Assembly: GCF_001429545.1 (NCBI RefSeq)
Contig: NZ_LMSP01000012.1
Coordinates: forward strand, 576,555-640,554
Reading direction: 5' to 3'
Source: Paenibacillus sp. Soil787
GTDB lineage: Bacteria > Bacillota > Bacilli > Paenibacillales > NBRC-103111
DNA: 64,000 nt
Made by a program: the position numbers and the translations under genes. The notes below the pieces were generated by a model, which saw only the letters and a list, made by a program, of their open reading frames with translations, made no database searches and was not told the origin of the DNA. Shown in pieces: positions 28,535-37,226 of this stretch (within the stretch, counting starts at the first letter, position 1; each line of letters starts with the position of its first letter).

Positions 28535-29782
28535 CTATATAAATTCACTGAAAAAACTTTTTACACGTTCTAGAAAACCTGGTTTATTACTGTCGGAGGA
28601 TTTTTTTGCTGCTGTCTTCGAAACTACTTTTTTCGAGAAACCCGAATTCCGATTTTTCATGTATTTGGATACGAATTGAATGATACCAACTCCGCTAGTG
28701 TAAGAAGGATCGCGTACTCCAATAAAGTCAGGTACAGCGATGCGTACAGACGTAGCGAGTTCAGCTTGTGCGACCGCAAGTATACCTGGCATACAAACAG
28801 TTCCGCCTGTAAGCACATAACCACCAGCTAAATCACCATATCCCAAACGATGAACTTCCGCGCGGATCATTTGGAAAATTTCTTCAACGCGGGGTTCAAT
28901 GATATTCCCGAGGTCTACTTGCGAAAACTCTTTTTCCACATTGCTTCCCATTCTCGTAACCTTAAACATTTGATCGGGCGCTGAATCTTCAACAGAAGCA
29001 CAACCGTATTTCAGCTTTATTTTCTCTGCGATTTCAAGCTGAGTCCGGAGTCCAATTGCAATATCATTACTGATGTATTCGCCACCAATTTGAATGGTCG
29101 ACGTAGCCACAAGATTACCTTGTTCAAATACAGCAATCGTTGCTGCACCTGCTCCTACATCAACCAGAACCGTTCCAACAGCTTTCTCATCTTTCGATAA
29201 GGCTAACTGTCCAGATGCTAGCGACATCAAGATGAGGCCTGCAACCTTCAGTTCGGATTTTTCCACAACACGGATTAAATTATGTATCCCTGTCTTCGCT
29301 CCAGTGATAATTGTCGCTTCCACTTCTAAGCGAACACCAATCATGCCACGAGGATCATTAATGCCTTCTTGTCCATCTACTAAATACTGCTTAGGTACAA
29401 CTCCAATAATTTCACGTTCGGGAGGTAATGCGATGACTCTAGCCGCCTGAATAACACGATCGATATCCTCTTCTCCGATTTCTCGGTCTTCATTAGAAAC
29501 AGCGACAACACCATGACTAGATTGAAGAGCAATATGATTACCTGAAATTCCTACGTAAACCTCGGAAATTTGTACGCCGACCATTCGTTCTGCATGATCG
29601 ACAGCGCTGCGAATTGAATTCACAGTTTGATCAATATCAACGATTGCGCCTTTACGAATACCCTCCGACTCGGCAGATCCCACTCCTATTATATTAATGG
29701 TTCCGTTTACGACTTCCCCAATAATAGCTCGAACCTTGGATGTACCGATGTCTAAACTAACAATGATATCATTGTTGCTCAA
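28535..29782 (-). CDS. ftsA: Cell-division ATPase FtsA
   Basis: Actin-like protein that tethers FtsZ to the membrane. 415 residues. Phosphate-1 motif SLDIGTSKVRA at the start, VDVGAGAATIAVF in the middle, YVLTGGTVCMPG later, and an amphipathic C-terminal helix (GFLERVKSFFSEFI) for membrane binding. TTG start at 29782 with AGGAGG about ten bases upstream. The start overlaps the stop of a 27-codon frame (TTGA), which suggests coupled translation. Confidence 0.96.
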   Translation of the reverse strand: MSNNDIIVSLDIGTSKVRAIIGEVVNGTINIIGVGSAESEGIRKGAIVDIDQTVNSIRSAVDHAERMVGVQISEVYVGISGNHIALQSSHGVVAVSNEDREIGEEDIDRVIQAARVIALPPEREIIGVVPKQYLVDGQEGINDPRGMIGVRLEVEATIITGAKTGIHNLIRVVEKSELKVAGLILMSLASGQLALSKDEKAVGTVLVDVGAGAATIAVFEQGNLVATSTIQIGGEYISNDIAIGLRTQLEIAEKIKLKYGCASVEDSAPDQMFKVTRMGSNVEKEFSQVDLGNIIEPRVEEIFQMIRAEVHRLGYGDLAGGYVLTGGTVCMPGILAVAQAELATSVRIAVPDFIGVRDPSYTSGVGIIQFVSKYMKNRNSGFSKKVVSKTAAKKSSDSNKPGFLERVKSFFSEFI

Positions 29783-29862
29783 GCCCCTGGCACCTCCTGT
29801 AACTTGGGTAATAAAGTGAATTCCTCACAAATACTTCTATACGTATTCCACACAACCGCCAT
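29779..29862 (-). CDS. Possible 27-residue upstream frame coupled to ftsA
   Basis: ATG at 29862, MAVVWNTYRSICEEF and on to VPGA, stop TGA at 29781-29779 overlapping the ftsA TTG by three bases. GAGGG lies about five bases before its ATG. The ftsA ribosome site is inside it. No homologue is known to me. It could be a coupling peptide or chance. Confidence 0.3.
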   Translation of the reverse strand: MAVVWNTYRSICEEFTLLPKLQEVPGA

Positions 29863-29871
29863 ATTCCCTCT
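29843..29871 (-). promoter_or_regulatory. SigH-like promoter upstream of ftsA
   Basis: AGAGGGAAT (29863-29871), 11-base spacer, GTGGAATAC (29843-29851), against the SigH consensus RNAGGAWWW-N11/12-RNNGAATWW: one mismatch in each box. B. subtilis ftsAZ also has a SigH promoter, used at the onset of sporulation. Confidence 0.45.
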
Positions 29872-29882
29872 TTTTTCTACAT

Positions 29883-30060
29883 TTTTTTTGCCAGTAAAAA
29901 AGTCGTTTACATATCTAGTCTTAATGATGAGAAAATGATATAGATCCTGTCTAGTAACTACTCAAGGATAAACGACTCCGTCGTCCTTCTGGGACGAGCG
30001 CGTTTGTCAAGGTAGATGCGAAGCAAAAGTATAAAACTTATACTTTCTTATCTACTAAAA
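29883..30060. repeat. ftsA/divIB gap: hairpin and family-4 repeat
   Basis: The gap holds no further gene that I can see. A hairpin TCGTCC-ttct-GGGACGA is at 29981-29997. A perfect palindrome AAAGTATAA-aac-TTATACTTT is at 30026-30046; its right half and the following bases (30033-30059) match 7601-7630. A weak SigA-like pair (TTGAGT, 17 bases, TATATC) at about 29938-29966 on the minus strand could also serve ftsA. Confidence 0.5.
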
Positions 30061-30151
30061 CAATCTAACGAACTGATAGATACCTAATTAACCATAAATC
30101 TAATTTTAACATTATTTTAAGTGATTGAGTAGCCCATTAAACGTTTTTTTG

Positions 30152-31072
30152 TCAGGAAGGACGCGATGTTTCCTTTGGTGGTGATTTGGGCGTCGCTTTT
30201 GGAGTCGGCTTCGGGCTTGTCTTACCCCCATCTTTGTTCGAATCGGGTGTAGGACCCGGGGAATTGCCCCCAGTCTTCTGACCAGATGAATTGTTTGCTT
30301 CATTTTTGGACTCTTCATTCGGTTCGAAAGGAGCGTGATACTCTACTTCTAGCATTTTGATAACACCACTAGTAATATGATCTTCTTGTAAGCTTGCTAT
30401 ATAAGCAGGCAAATTGTCAATTTTCTCAGGTAAATAGGCAATCGTTGTATACACTTCGAATTGAGATCTAGTATACAGTTTGATCTTGTCAGGGTATGGT
30501 TCTGACGGGTCTGGTTTAATTTCGGATATGTCAGAAAGCGCACTCTCCGGGATTTCTCCAAGCACTTTGCAAAGTGCGGCCTTGTTCGGATCGCCGTCTG
30601 TCCACCCTGTCAAAATGGGCATATCCAGAGGAATGCTTCCAGCAGAAAGCTGCACGACAGCCCCATCAGCGAGCACAGCCTGCTTCTTACCGTCAGCTCC
30701 AATTTGGAACGCTACTTTAGGGAATTCTTCTACAGTAATACGGATAATGCCTGGAAAATGCTTCTTCACGACTGCCGATTTGATCATGGGCATCTTGGCA
30801 ACGCGCTGCTGGATAGCCTGTGAGCTAACGGCAAAGAAACGATCACCTACGGCAATTTGACTTGCTTGTCCAATTGTTTCTGATGCCATAAGTTCGTTTC
30901 CTTCAACTTCAATTGCACTAATTCGGCTAAGAGAAGATTGAAAGAACAAAATGATAAGAACTGTGATGAAAAAGACGAACAAGAAAATGAGCAGCTTCCG
31001 ATTCGTACGCGCACGCGGCTTAGGGACAGGCAGAGCGGGTACTTTGCGGTCTTCAGACAAGATGGGCACCAC
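30152..31072 (-). CDS. divIB: Cell-division protein DivIB (FtsQ)
   Basis: Bitopic divisome protein that works with FtsL and PbpB. 306 residues: short basic cytoplasmic tail (PKPRARTNRK), one membrane segment (LLIFLFVFFITVLIILFF, about residues 28-45), POTRA domain (ISAIEVEGNELMASE) and FtsQ/DivIB domain. The last ~50 residues are a Pro/Ser/Thr/Lys-rich extracellular tail (GGNSPGPTPDSNKDGGK and onwards). The GTG at 31072 overlaps its own possible ribosome site; a TTG four codons later, eight bases after AGGTGG, may be the true start. Confidence 0.93.
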   Translation of the reverse strand: MVPILSEDRKVPALPVPKPRARTNRKLLIFLFVFFITVLIILFFQSSLSRISAIEVEGNELMASETIGQASQIAVGDRFFAVSSQAIQQRVAKMPMIKSAVVKKHFPGIIRITVEEFPKVAFQIGADGKKQAVLADGAVVQLSAGSIPLDMPILTGWTDGDPNKAALCKVLGEIPESALSDISEIKPDPSEPYPDKIKLYTRSQFEVYTTIAYLPEKIDNLPAYIASLQEDHITSGVIKMLEVEYHAPFEPNEESKNEANNSSGQKTGGNSPGPTPDSNKDGGKTSPKPTPKATPKSPPKETSRPS

Positions 31073-31158
31073 CTATTATTTGTGTATGACAAACAAAATG
31101 AAAACCGTGTATCCCCACCTGCAAGCAGGAAGGGATCCGCGGAAGTCATTCAAACATT

Positions 31159-32427
31159 CTACTCGCTTGGGACGGGTGATTGGCGATGAACGGAGGCTCC
31201 CAGCATGGAAAGCATTAGTTCAATTCTATCATAGCCTCTATCAATATGATGAATTTGCTCAACGATCGTTGTGCCATGCGCAGCCAGACCGGCAATGACA
31301 AGTGCTGCACCGGCTCGCAAATCAGTCGCTTCAACCGTTGCTCCATATAACCTCGGAACCCCTCGGATAAAGGCTGAGCTCATATCCACACGGATATCCG
31401 CTCCCATACGGGAAAGTTCATCGACGTGTTTAAATCTACCTTCGAATATCGTTTCTTTCATTACGCTCAGTCCATCTGCTAGAGATAACAGCACCATGAC
31501 TTGCGATTGAAGGTCCGTTGGAAAGGACGGATGCGGTGAAGTAATAATACGTTCGACCGCCTTCGGTCTTGTTGGACAGCTTACATGTATTATATCACCG
31601 TCCGTGATGATTTGAACACCTGCGCGCTTAAGGACATGAATAACCGAGGTTAAATGAGCAGGATTCACCCTCTCGAGTGTAATGCTTCCTTTGGTCGCAG
31701 CTGCTGCAACAAGGAATGTTCCTGCTACAATACGATCGGGTATGATGCGATATGCACAAGGAGATAATGACTCCACTCCGCGAATCGTTATAGTGTCCGT
31801 ACCTGCGCCAATGATATCAGCGCCCATTGCGTTCAGGAAGTTTTGCAGATCCTGAATCTCAGGTTCACGGGCAGCATTGTAAATCGTTGTGATGCCTTCT
31901 GCTTTGACAGCAGCCATCATAATATTTTCCGTAGCGCCCACACTTGGGAAGTCTAGAACAATCTCACTCCCTTGAAGTGAATCTGCGGTGCAAACAATCT
32001 GGTTGGCGAATTCTTCTATGCTGGCTCCGAGAGCCTGCAAGCCTTTAAGGTGCAAATCGATTTTACGTTCGCCGATCGCGCAGCCACCTGGTTGATATAC
32101 CGTAACACTGCCGAATCTAGCGAGTAGCGGACCCATTAGAAAGATGGAAGAACGCATCTGCCCCATCAATTCTTCTGGGATATGTGAGGAATGAGCTGTG
32201 GATGTTGTGATAGATACCGTATCCCCTTGCTGCTCAGCACGACAGCCCAGCGCACGAAGAATGTGCAGCATGGTGTCGATGTCGAGCAAATTAGGAACAT
32301 TATGCAGAGTATGAGTGCCGTTAGCCAGGATGCAGGCTGCTAAGATTGGTAATGCGGCGTTTTTCGCGCCGTGTATCTGGATGGCTCCCGTAAGAGGTCT
32401 TCCACCTTCGATAACGAGCTTCTCCAA
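31159..32427 (-). CDS. murA: UDP-N-acetylglucosamine 1-carboxyvinyltransferase
   Basis: First committed step of peptidoglycan synthesis: adds enolpyruvate from PEP to UDP-GlcNAc. 422 residues. The catalytic, fosfomycin-binding Cys is in QPGGCAIGERK (near residue 115), with Lys22 in GAKNAALP. It starts with TTG at 32427, seven bases after GGAGGTGG. Its place between murB and divIB matches the Bacillus cluster. Confidence 0.96.
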   Translation of the reverse strand: MEKLVIEGGRPLTGAIQIHGAKNAALPILAACILANGTHTLHNVPNLLDIDTMLHILRALGCRAEQQGDTVSITTSTAHSSHIPEELMGQMRSSIFLMGPLLARFGSVTVYQPGGCAIGERKIDLHLKGLQALGASIEEFANQIVCTADSLQGSEIVLDFPSVGATENIMMAAVKAEGITTIYNAAREPEIQDLQNFLNAMGADIIGAGTDTITIRGVESLSPCAYRIIPDRIVAGTFLVAAAATKGSITLERVNPAHLTSVIHVLKRAGVQIITDGDIIHVSCPTRPKAVERIITSPHPSFPTDLQSQVMVLLSLADGLSVMKETIFEGRFKHVDELSRMGADIRVDMSSAFIRGVPRLYGATVEATDLRAGAALVIAGLAAHGTTIVEQIHHIDRGYDRIELMLSMLGASVHRQSPVPSE

Positions 32428-32442
32428 AGTTCCACCTCCGAT

Positions 32443-33348
32443 TTACCTCTCACCAATCACCAAAACTTCCGGTACTAGCGATATGCCGTACTGTTCCTGT
32501 ACGATTAGCTGTACCTCGCCTATGAGAGTGAGAACGTCCTCGGCTGTAGCATCTCCGGTATTAACAATGAAATTGGCGTGAAGCGTTGAGATTTCCGCTC
32601 CACCGACACGTTTGCCTTTCAGGCCGGCATCTTCGATAAGCCTAGCTGCGAATCCCCCTTCGGGGTTGCGGAATACACTTCCAGCGCAAGCTAATTGGCC
32701 GGGTTGAGTACGCCGACGCCGATCGCGGTAAGCCGCCATAGCACCGGCAATTTCTTTGCGCTCTCCAACCTGTAATTCAAAGACAGCTTCCGTTACAATG
32801 CCGGGCAATGTTTGCAGAATGGAATGTCGATAGGCATACTCCAAATCCTCCGCCTGCATAGTGACCAATTCCCCTGTGTCCAGGATGACTTCAGCCTGCT
32901 TGAGTATGCGTGACACATCGGACCCATGAGCCCCTGCATTCATGTAGACGGCGCCTCCCACAGAACCGGGAATGCCAGAAGCAAACTCCAGTCCGGTTAA
33001 ACCCTCTTTGGCCGCTAGTACGGACAATTTAATGAACGAATAGGAACCACCTGCGTAGACCATCGCACCATCAAAACGAAGCGTTTCTAACGCATTGCCA
33101 AGTTTAATAACGACCCCTCTAATGCCTTTATCACTTACAAGCAGATTAGATCCTCTACCAATGATCGTCCATGGAACACCGCGTCCATATAGAAATCGGA
33201 TGACAGCAGCTACCTGTTCTTTCGTTTGGGGGATAACGAGGCAATCAGCCGGACCGCCGATTTTCCATGTCGTATAAGGGGCTAGTCGTTCATTCGTTCG
33301 AATCTCGCCAATATTTGCTGCCTGTAAGTCGGATATTAACTGTTGCAT
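32443..33348 (-). CDS. murB: UDP-N-acetylenolpyruvoylglucosamine reductase
   Basis: FAD enzyme that reduces the MurA product to UDP-MurNAc with NADPH. 301 residues, the short Gram-positive type IIb form. FAD-binding motifs: IIGRGSNLLVSD, SGIPGSVGGAVYMNAGAHG; the catalytic Ser is in CAGSVFRNP. ATG at 33348 with AAGGAGG nine bases upstream. murA follows after 15 bases. Confidence 0.96.
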   Translation of the reverse strand: MQQLISDLQAANIGEIRTNERLAPYTTWKIGGPADCLVIPQTKEQVAAVIRFLYGRGVPWTIIGRGSNLLVSDKGIRGVVIKLGNALETLRFDGAMVYAGGSYSFIKLSVLAAKEGLTGLEFASGIPGSVGGAVYMNAGAHGSDVSRILKQAEVILDTGELVTMQAEDLEYAYRHSILQTLPGIVTEAVFELQVGERKEIAGAMAAYRDRRRRTQPGQLACAGSVFRNPEGGFAARLIEDAGLKGKRVGGAEISTLHANFIVNTGDATAEDVLTLIGEVQLIVQEQYGISLVPEVLVIGER

Positions 33349-33418
33349 GGGAAAACCTCCTTCACAGAACGTAGGGCGAAATTATCTTGAAAAGCAGCTT
33401 CAAGCTTCATAATTTCAT

Positions 33419-33467
33419 AATATGGACCGAGTCGAAGATGGCCGGTCTTCGTTGTTGGCGCCATATT
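33419..33467. other. 49-base imperfect palindrome in the murG/murB gap
   Basis: AATATGG ... CCATATT encloses a second stem CGAAGA/TCTTCG. It lies in the middle of the 203-base gap, the longest within the mur run, and has no T run. It may be a structured RNA or a protein-binding site. The rest of the gap shows nothing recognisable. Confidence 0.45.
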
Positions 33468-33551
33468 AAGCCTTAGGTGTCTGTCACGGTTATAGTGTAG
33501 TTTATGTAAAATCGGATAGAGTGTGACAATCGCCTATTCGGTTTAGCAAAA

Positions 33552-34622
33552 TCAAGTCGATAAGCTATAAGTTTCAATCAGTTTTACGATCGATGCAACT
33601 GCATCGGTTTCTTTGCGTGATTGCATCGCTGCCTTGTGGGTCTCTCGATTCGCATGAAGAGCTTCTACATGCTCTGCAAGTGTATCGGCTGTTAAAGCCT
33701 CTTCTTGTAAAACGTCCGCATAGCCAGCCTTCTGAAATGACTCCGCATTTAGAATCTGGTCTCCTCGACTTGCCTGCAGCGATAAAGGAATAAGCAGCAT
33801 CGGCTTTTCCATGACTAAAAATTCATAAATCGATGTGGCTCCAGCCCGGGAAATAACAAGGTCTGTCATTGCCAAAATATCTGGGAGCTCCTCATTCAAA
33901 TATTCAAATTGTTTATATCCCCGGGTATTGGCAAGCTCTGAGGCAATATTGCCTTTCCCGCATAGGTGTACGATCTGAAACTGATCTAGTAATCGCTCTA
34001 GGTTGCCTCTGACGGCTTGATTAATCACTTGTGAGCCTAGGCTCCCGCCCATCACCAAAATGACCGGTTTCTGCGAATGAAAATCACAAAGCTGGTACGC
34101 GCGAGACGCTTTACCACTGAGAATATGTTCACGAATCGGTAAACCTGTCAGCTCTGCCTTGTCTCTTTGAACATGCTGCAAGGACTCCGGGAAGGTAACA
34201 CAAACCTTGGTTGCAAAAGGTATTGAAATTTTGTTTGCAAGCCCCGGCGTTATATCTGACTCATGAATAATCACCGGAATCTTGTTCATCCGACTGCCTA
34301 GAACGACCGGGACGGAAACGAACCCGCCCTTCGAAAAGACGATGGCGGGCTTCAAACGACGGAGCAATCTATAAGACTCATAGACGCCTTTCATCACTTT
34401 GAAAGGGTCCTTGAAATTTTTCAGATCAAAATATCGACGTAATTTCCCAGACGAAATGGAGTAAAAAGGTACACCTTCGCGTTCAATGATGTCTTTCTCG
34501 ATGCCCGTAGCCGAACCTATGTATTTAATTTCCCAACCTAACTGCGCAAGCTTATGCATCAGCGCTATGTTAGGTGTAACATGTCCTGCGGAGCCTCCTC
34601 CGGTAAAGACAATCGTTTTCAT
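33552..34622 (-). CDS. murG: MurG, lipid II-forming GlcNAc transferase
   Basis: Glycosyltransferase family 28 enzyme that adds GlcNAc to lipid I on the inner membrane face. 356 residues. N-terminal G-loop TGGGSAGHVTPN, second loop VMGGSLGSQVIN, and the donor-site stretch ISRAGATSIYEFL. It follows spoVE by seven bases, the Bacillus order murD-spoVE-murG-murB. Confidence 0.96.
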   Translation of the reverse strand: MKTIVFTGGGSAGHVTPNIALMHKLAQLGWEIKYIGSATGIEKDIIEREGVPFYSISSGKLRRYFDLKNFKDPFKVMKGVYESYRLLRRLKPAIVFSKGGFVSVPVVLGSRMNKIPVIIHESDITPGLANKISIPFATKVCVTFPESLQHVQRDKAELTGLPIREHILSGKASRAYQLCDFHSQKPVILVMGGSLGSQVINQAVRGNLERLLDQFQIVHLCGKGNIASELANTRGYKQFEYLNEELPDILAMTDLVISRAGATSIYEFLVMEKPMLLIPLSLQASRGDQILNAESFQKAGYADVLQEEALTADTLAEHVEALHANRETHKAAMQSRKETDAVASIVKLIETYSLST

Positions 34623-34629
34623 TCCCCTG

Positions 34630-35727
34630 TCACCTCGAATAGCGGGATATATTGAGCAGGATGCCGACCGATGTCAGCATAAGCGTCAATGAAGACCCTC
34701 CTGCACTTATGAATGGCAAAGTAATGCCGGTTACCGGGAACATTCCGATAACAACACCAATATTAATAATGACTTGAACGGCAATCATGCCGATAATGCC
34801 CACAGCGATCAAACTGGCAAATGTATCCGGTGCTGTAATAGCCGCCCGCATTCCGCGCCACACAAGAATCGTAAAGAGCAACAGCACAAGTGTACCGCCG
34901 ATAAATCCAAGTTCCTCAGCAATAATGGAGAAAATAAAATCTGTTTGCGGCTCTGGCAAATAACTGTACTTCTGACGGCTCATACCAAGACCAAGCCCTA
35001 CTAGGCCTCCCGGTCCGATTGCATAGAGCGATTGAATCGACTGATAACCTGCACCTAAGGGATCCTGCCAAGGATCCAAGAATGCTGTAATTCGCTTCAA
35101 ACGGTATGGGGCTGCAATGACGAGCCCGATAAAACCCGCAACCCCTATCATACCCAGATACGAGAGATGAAGCAATCTCGCCCCCGATGTGTAGATGATG
35201 AGCAGCGAAGCTCCGACGAGAACGGCACCAGTTCCAAGGTCTGGCTGAAGCATAATGAGACCGAAGGCTAAGCCCATGATGCCAAGCGGTGGCAATAATC
35301 CTTTTCTGAATAAGGTTATTTTCGCTTGGTGTTCAGATAACATGTTGGATAAAAAGAGTATCATCCCAATTTTCATAAATTCGGACGGCTGAATACCGAA
35401 GGCACCAATCCCTAACCAGCTTCTAGCCCCACCGCGAACAACCCCGATGCCGGGAATCAGCACGATAATCAACATGGCAAAGCAAACAAAAAGCGCTATT
35501 CGGGCAAACCTTTTCCAAACCAAGTAATCAACATTCATCGTAAAAAACATGGCGATAACACCCAAAACAGCAAATATAAATTGACGTTTCAAGTAATAAA
35601 GGGAGTCGCCAAATTCGCGAAACGCAAGAACACTGCTTGCGCTGTAAACCATAATAACGCCAATTGTCAAAAGCAACAAGGTTGGAACAATAATCCAAAT
35701 GTCAGGAGCGGACCGCGCTTTACCCAT
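34630..35727 (-). CDS. spoVE: SpoVE, SEDS-family peptidoglycan polymerase for spore cortex
   Basis: Polytopic SEDS glycosyltransferase (FtsW/RodA family); partner of SpoVD in cortex synthesis. 365 residues from the ATG at 35727 (MGKARSAPD), with GAAGAGGTG six bases upstream; an ATG 11 codons earlier has a poorer context. Ten membrane segments; SEDS motifs GIGAFGIQPSEFMKIG, QPDLGTGAV and PVTGITLPFISAGG. SpoVE and FtsW are close relatives: the name rests on position in the murD-murG interval and length equal to B. subtilis SpoVE. Confidence 0.88.
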   Translation of the reverse strand: MGKARSAPDIWIIVPTLLLLTIGVIMVYSASSVLAFREFGDSLYYLKRQFIFAVLGVIAMFFTMNVDYLVWKRFARIALFVCFAMLIIVLIPGIGVVRGGARSWLGIGAFGIQPSEFMKIGMILFLSNMLSEHQAKITLFRKGLLPPLGIMGLAFGLIMLQPDLGTGAVLVGASLLIIYTSGARLLHLSYLGMIGVAGFIGLVIAAPYRLKRITAFLDPWQDPLGAGYQSIQSLYAIGPGGLVGLGLGMSRQKYSYLPEPQTDFIFSIIAEELGFIGGTLVLLLFTILVWRGMRAAITAPDTFASLIAVGIIGMIAVQVIINIGVVIGMFPVTGITLPFISAGGSSLTLMLTSVGILLNISRYSR

Positions 35728-35828
35728 AACAGACACCTCTTCGTGTGTTGTAGGCGTCATCCATGCTACAATTCAGCAAGCAGGCGACATTATCGCCAAA
35801 CCATGCAGTAAATGTGGATAAGCCCTAT

Positions 35829-37223
35829 TTAAAGGTTATGCACGGACTCCTTAAACATGCGTCCCCTGTCCTCATAGGAGGGGAACATATCCCAGCTTGC
35901 ACAAGCAGGTGAAAGTAGAACAATATCTCCAGGTTCACTCATTTGCCAGGCTAGCTGTACGGCTTGAGACACCGCGTCCGCTGCATCCTTAGCAGTATCG
36001 ACGGTTTCAATGCGGCTAATCCCTGCCAGCTCGGCAATATGTGTAATTTTCTCTTTCGTTTGACCTAGGGTAACGATGCCTTTAATCCGCTCACGGAAAG
36101 TAGGCAGAAGTTCCATGTAATCCGACCCACGATCCAAACCTCCTGCAATGAGAACCACATGCTGGTTGAACGCCTCAATTGACTTAATTGAAGCTGCCGC
36201 ATTCGTCGCTTTGGAATTGTTATAGAAGGTCACACCCTTCAGCTCTCTAACGAGCTCCAGACGGTGTTCTACGCCTTGGAAGCTTCTAAGCACATCTGCT
36301 ATGGCATCTAGCTGAACACCTGCCGTAATGGCCGCTGCCGCGGCTGCTAACGCGTTCTCGACGTTAAAGCTGCCCGGAATCCCCATTTCACTTGCCGGCA
36401 TAATGGGTTGCACTTGGCCGATTCCATTAGCGTAAACAATGACTTCCGTTTCTACATCGAAGTAAACGCCAAAAACGAGCTTTTCTTTCATAGAAAAAGG
36501 GAACAGTTTAGCCTTCAGACTAGGAATTAAAGACAGACACACCTCATCATCCCAATTCAGGATTGCTGTATCCTCTTCGGTTTGATTCGCAAATAATTTA
36601 GCTTTCGAAGCGATATAGTCATCCATGGAACCATGATAATCCAAATGAGTTTCGTACACATTCAACAAGAGGGCAATCGTCGGCCGGAACGCAGTTGTTC
36701 CTTTCAGTTGAAAGCTGCTAAGCTCAACAACCATCCAGTTATCAGCTGTAACTTCAGGCGCTGCCTCGGTCAACGCGCGCCCAATATTACCCGCTACAAC
36801 AGGAGATAAACCAGCTGCGTCCAGCATCAAACCAATCAATGTTGTCGTTGTGGTCTTGCCATTCGAGCCTGTAATACCAATAATTGGAGCTTCACAGAAT
36901 TGATAAGCAACCTCAACCTCAGTCACGACCTCGATTCCAAGCTCTTCTGCCTTGCGAAGCGGCTCTATCGTATATGGAATTCCCGGGTTCTTCACAACGA
37001 GAGAAACACCCTCATGCATCAAGGACTCCGGATGAAAGCCGCATACAACAGAAATACCCAGAGCCTCTAATTCGTCGGCTTCAGGGCATGCGCTTCGCTC
37101 TTTTTTGTCGTTGACCGTGACCAAGGCTCCTTTTTGATGAAAAAGCTTAGCCGCAGCGACACCGCTGCGAGCCAAGCCCAGAATAATCACTTCAAGTCCA
37201 CGATAATCCCGCGGATGATTCAT
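35829..37223 (-). CDS. murD: UDP-N-acetylmuramoyl-L-alanine--D-glutamate ligase
   Basis: Cytoplasmic Mur ligase that adds D-Glu. 464 residues. N-terminal Rossmann domain with VIILGLARSGVAAAKL, ATP loop ITGSNGKTTTTTL (about residues 116-128), EVELSSFQL-like VVELSSFQL and C-terminal NNSKATNAAA. Starts three bases after mraY, whose end contains the ribosome site GAGGTG. Confidence 0.96.
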   Translation of the reverse strand: MNHPRDYRGLEVIILGLARSGVAAAKLFHQKGALVTVNDKKERSACPEADELEALGISVVCGFHPESLMHEGVSLVVKNPGIPYTIEPLRKAEELGIEVVTEVEVAYQFCEAPIIGITGSNGKTTTTTLIGLMLDAAGLSPVVAGNIGRALTEAAPEVTADNWMVVELSSFQLKGTTAFRPTIALLLNVYETHLDYHGSMDDYIASKAKLFANQTEEDTAILNWDDEVCLSLIPSLKAKLFPFSMKEKLVFGVYFDVETEVIVYANGIGQVQPIMPASEMGIPGSFNVENALAAAAAAITAGVQLDAIADVLRSFQGVEHRLELVRELKGVTFYNNSKATNAAASIKSIEAFNQHVVLIAGGLDRGSDYMELLPTFRERIKGIVTLGQTKEKITHIAELAGISRIETVDTAKDAADAVSQAVQLAWQMSEPGDIVLLSPACASWDMFPSYEDRGRMFKESVHNL

Positions 37224-37226
37224 GCT

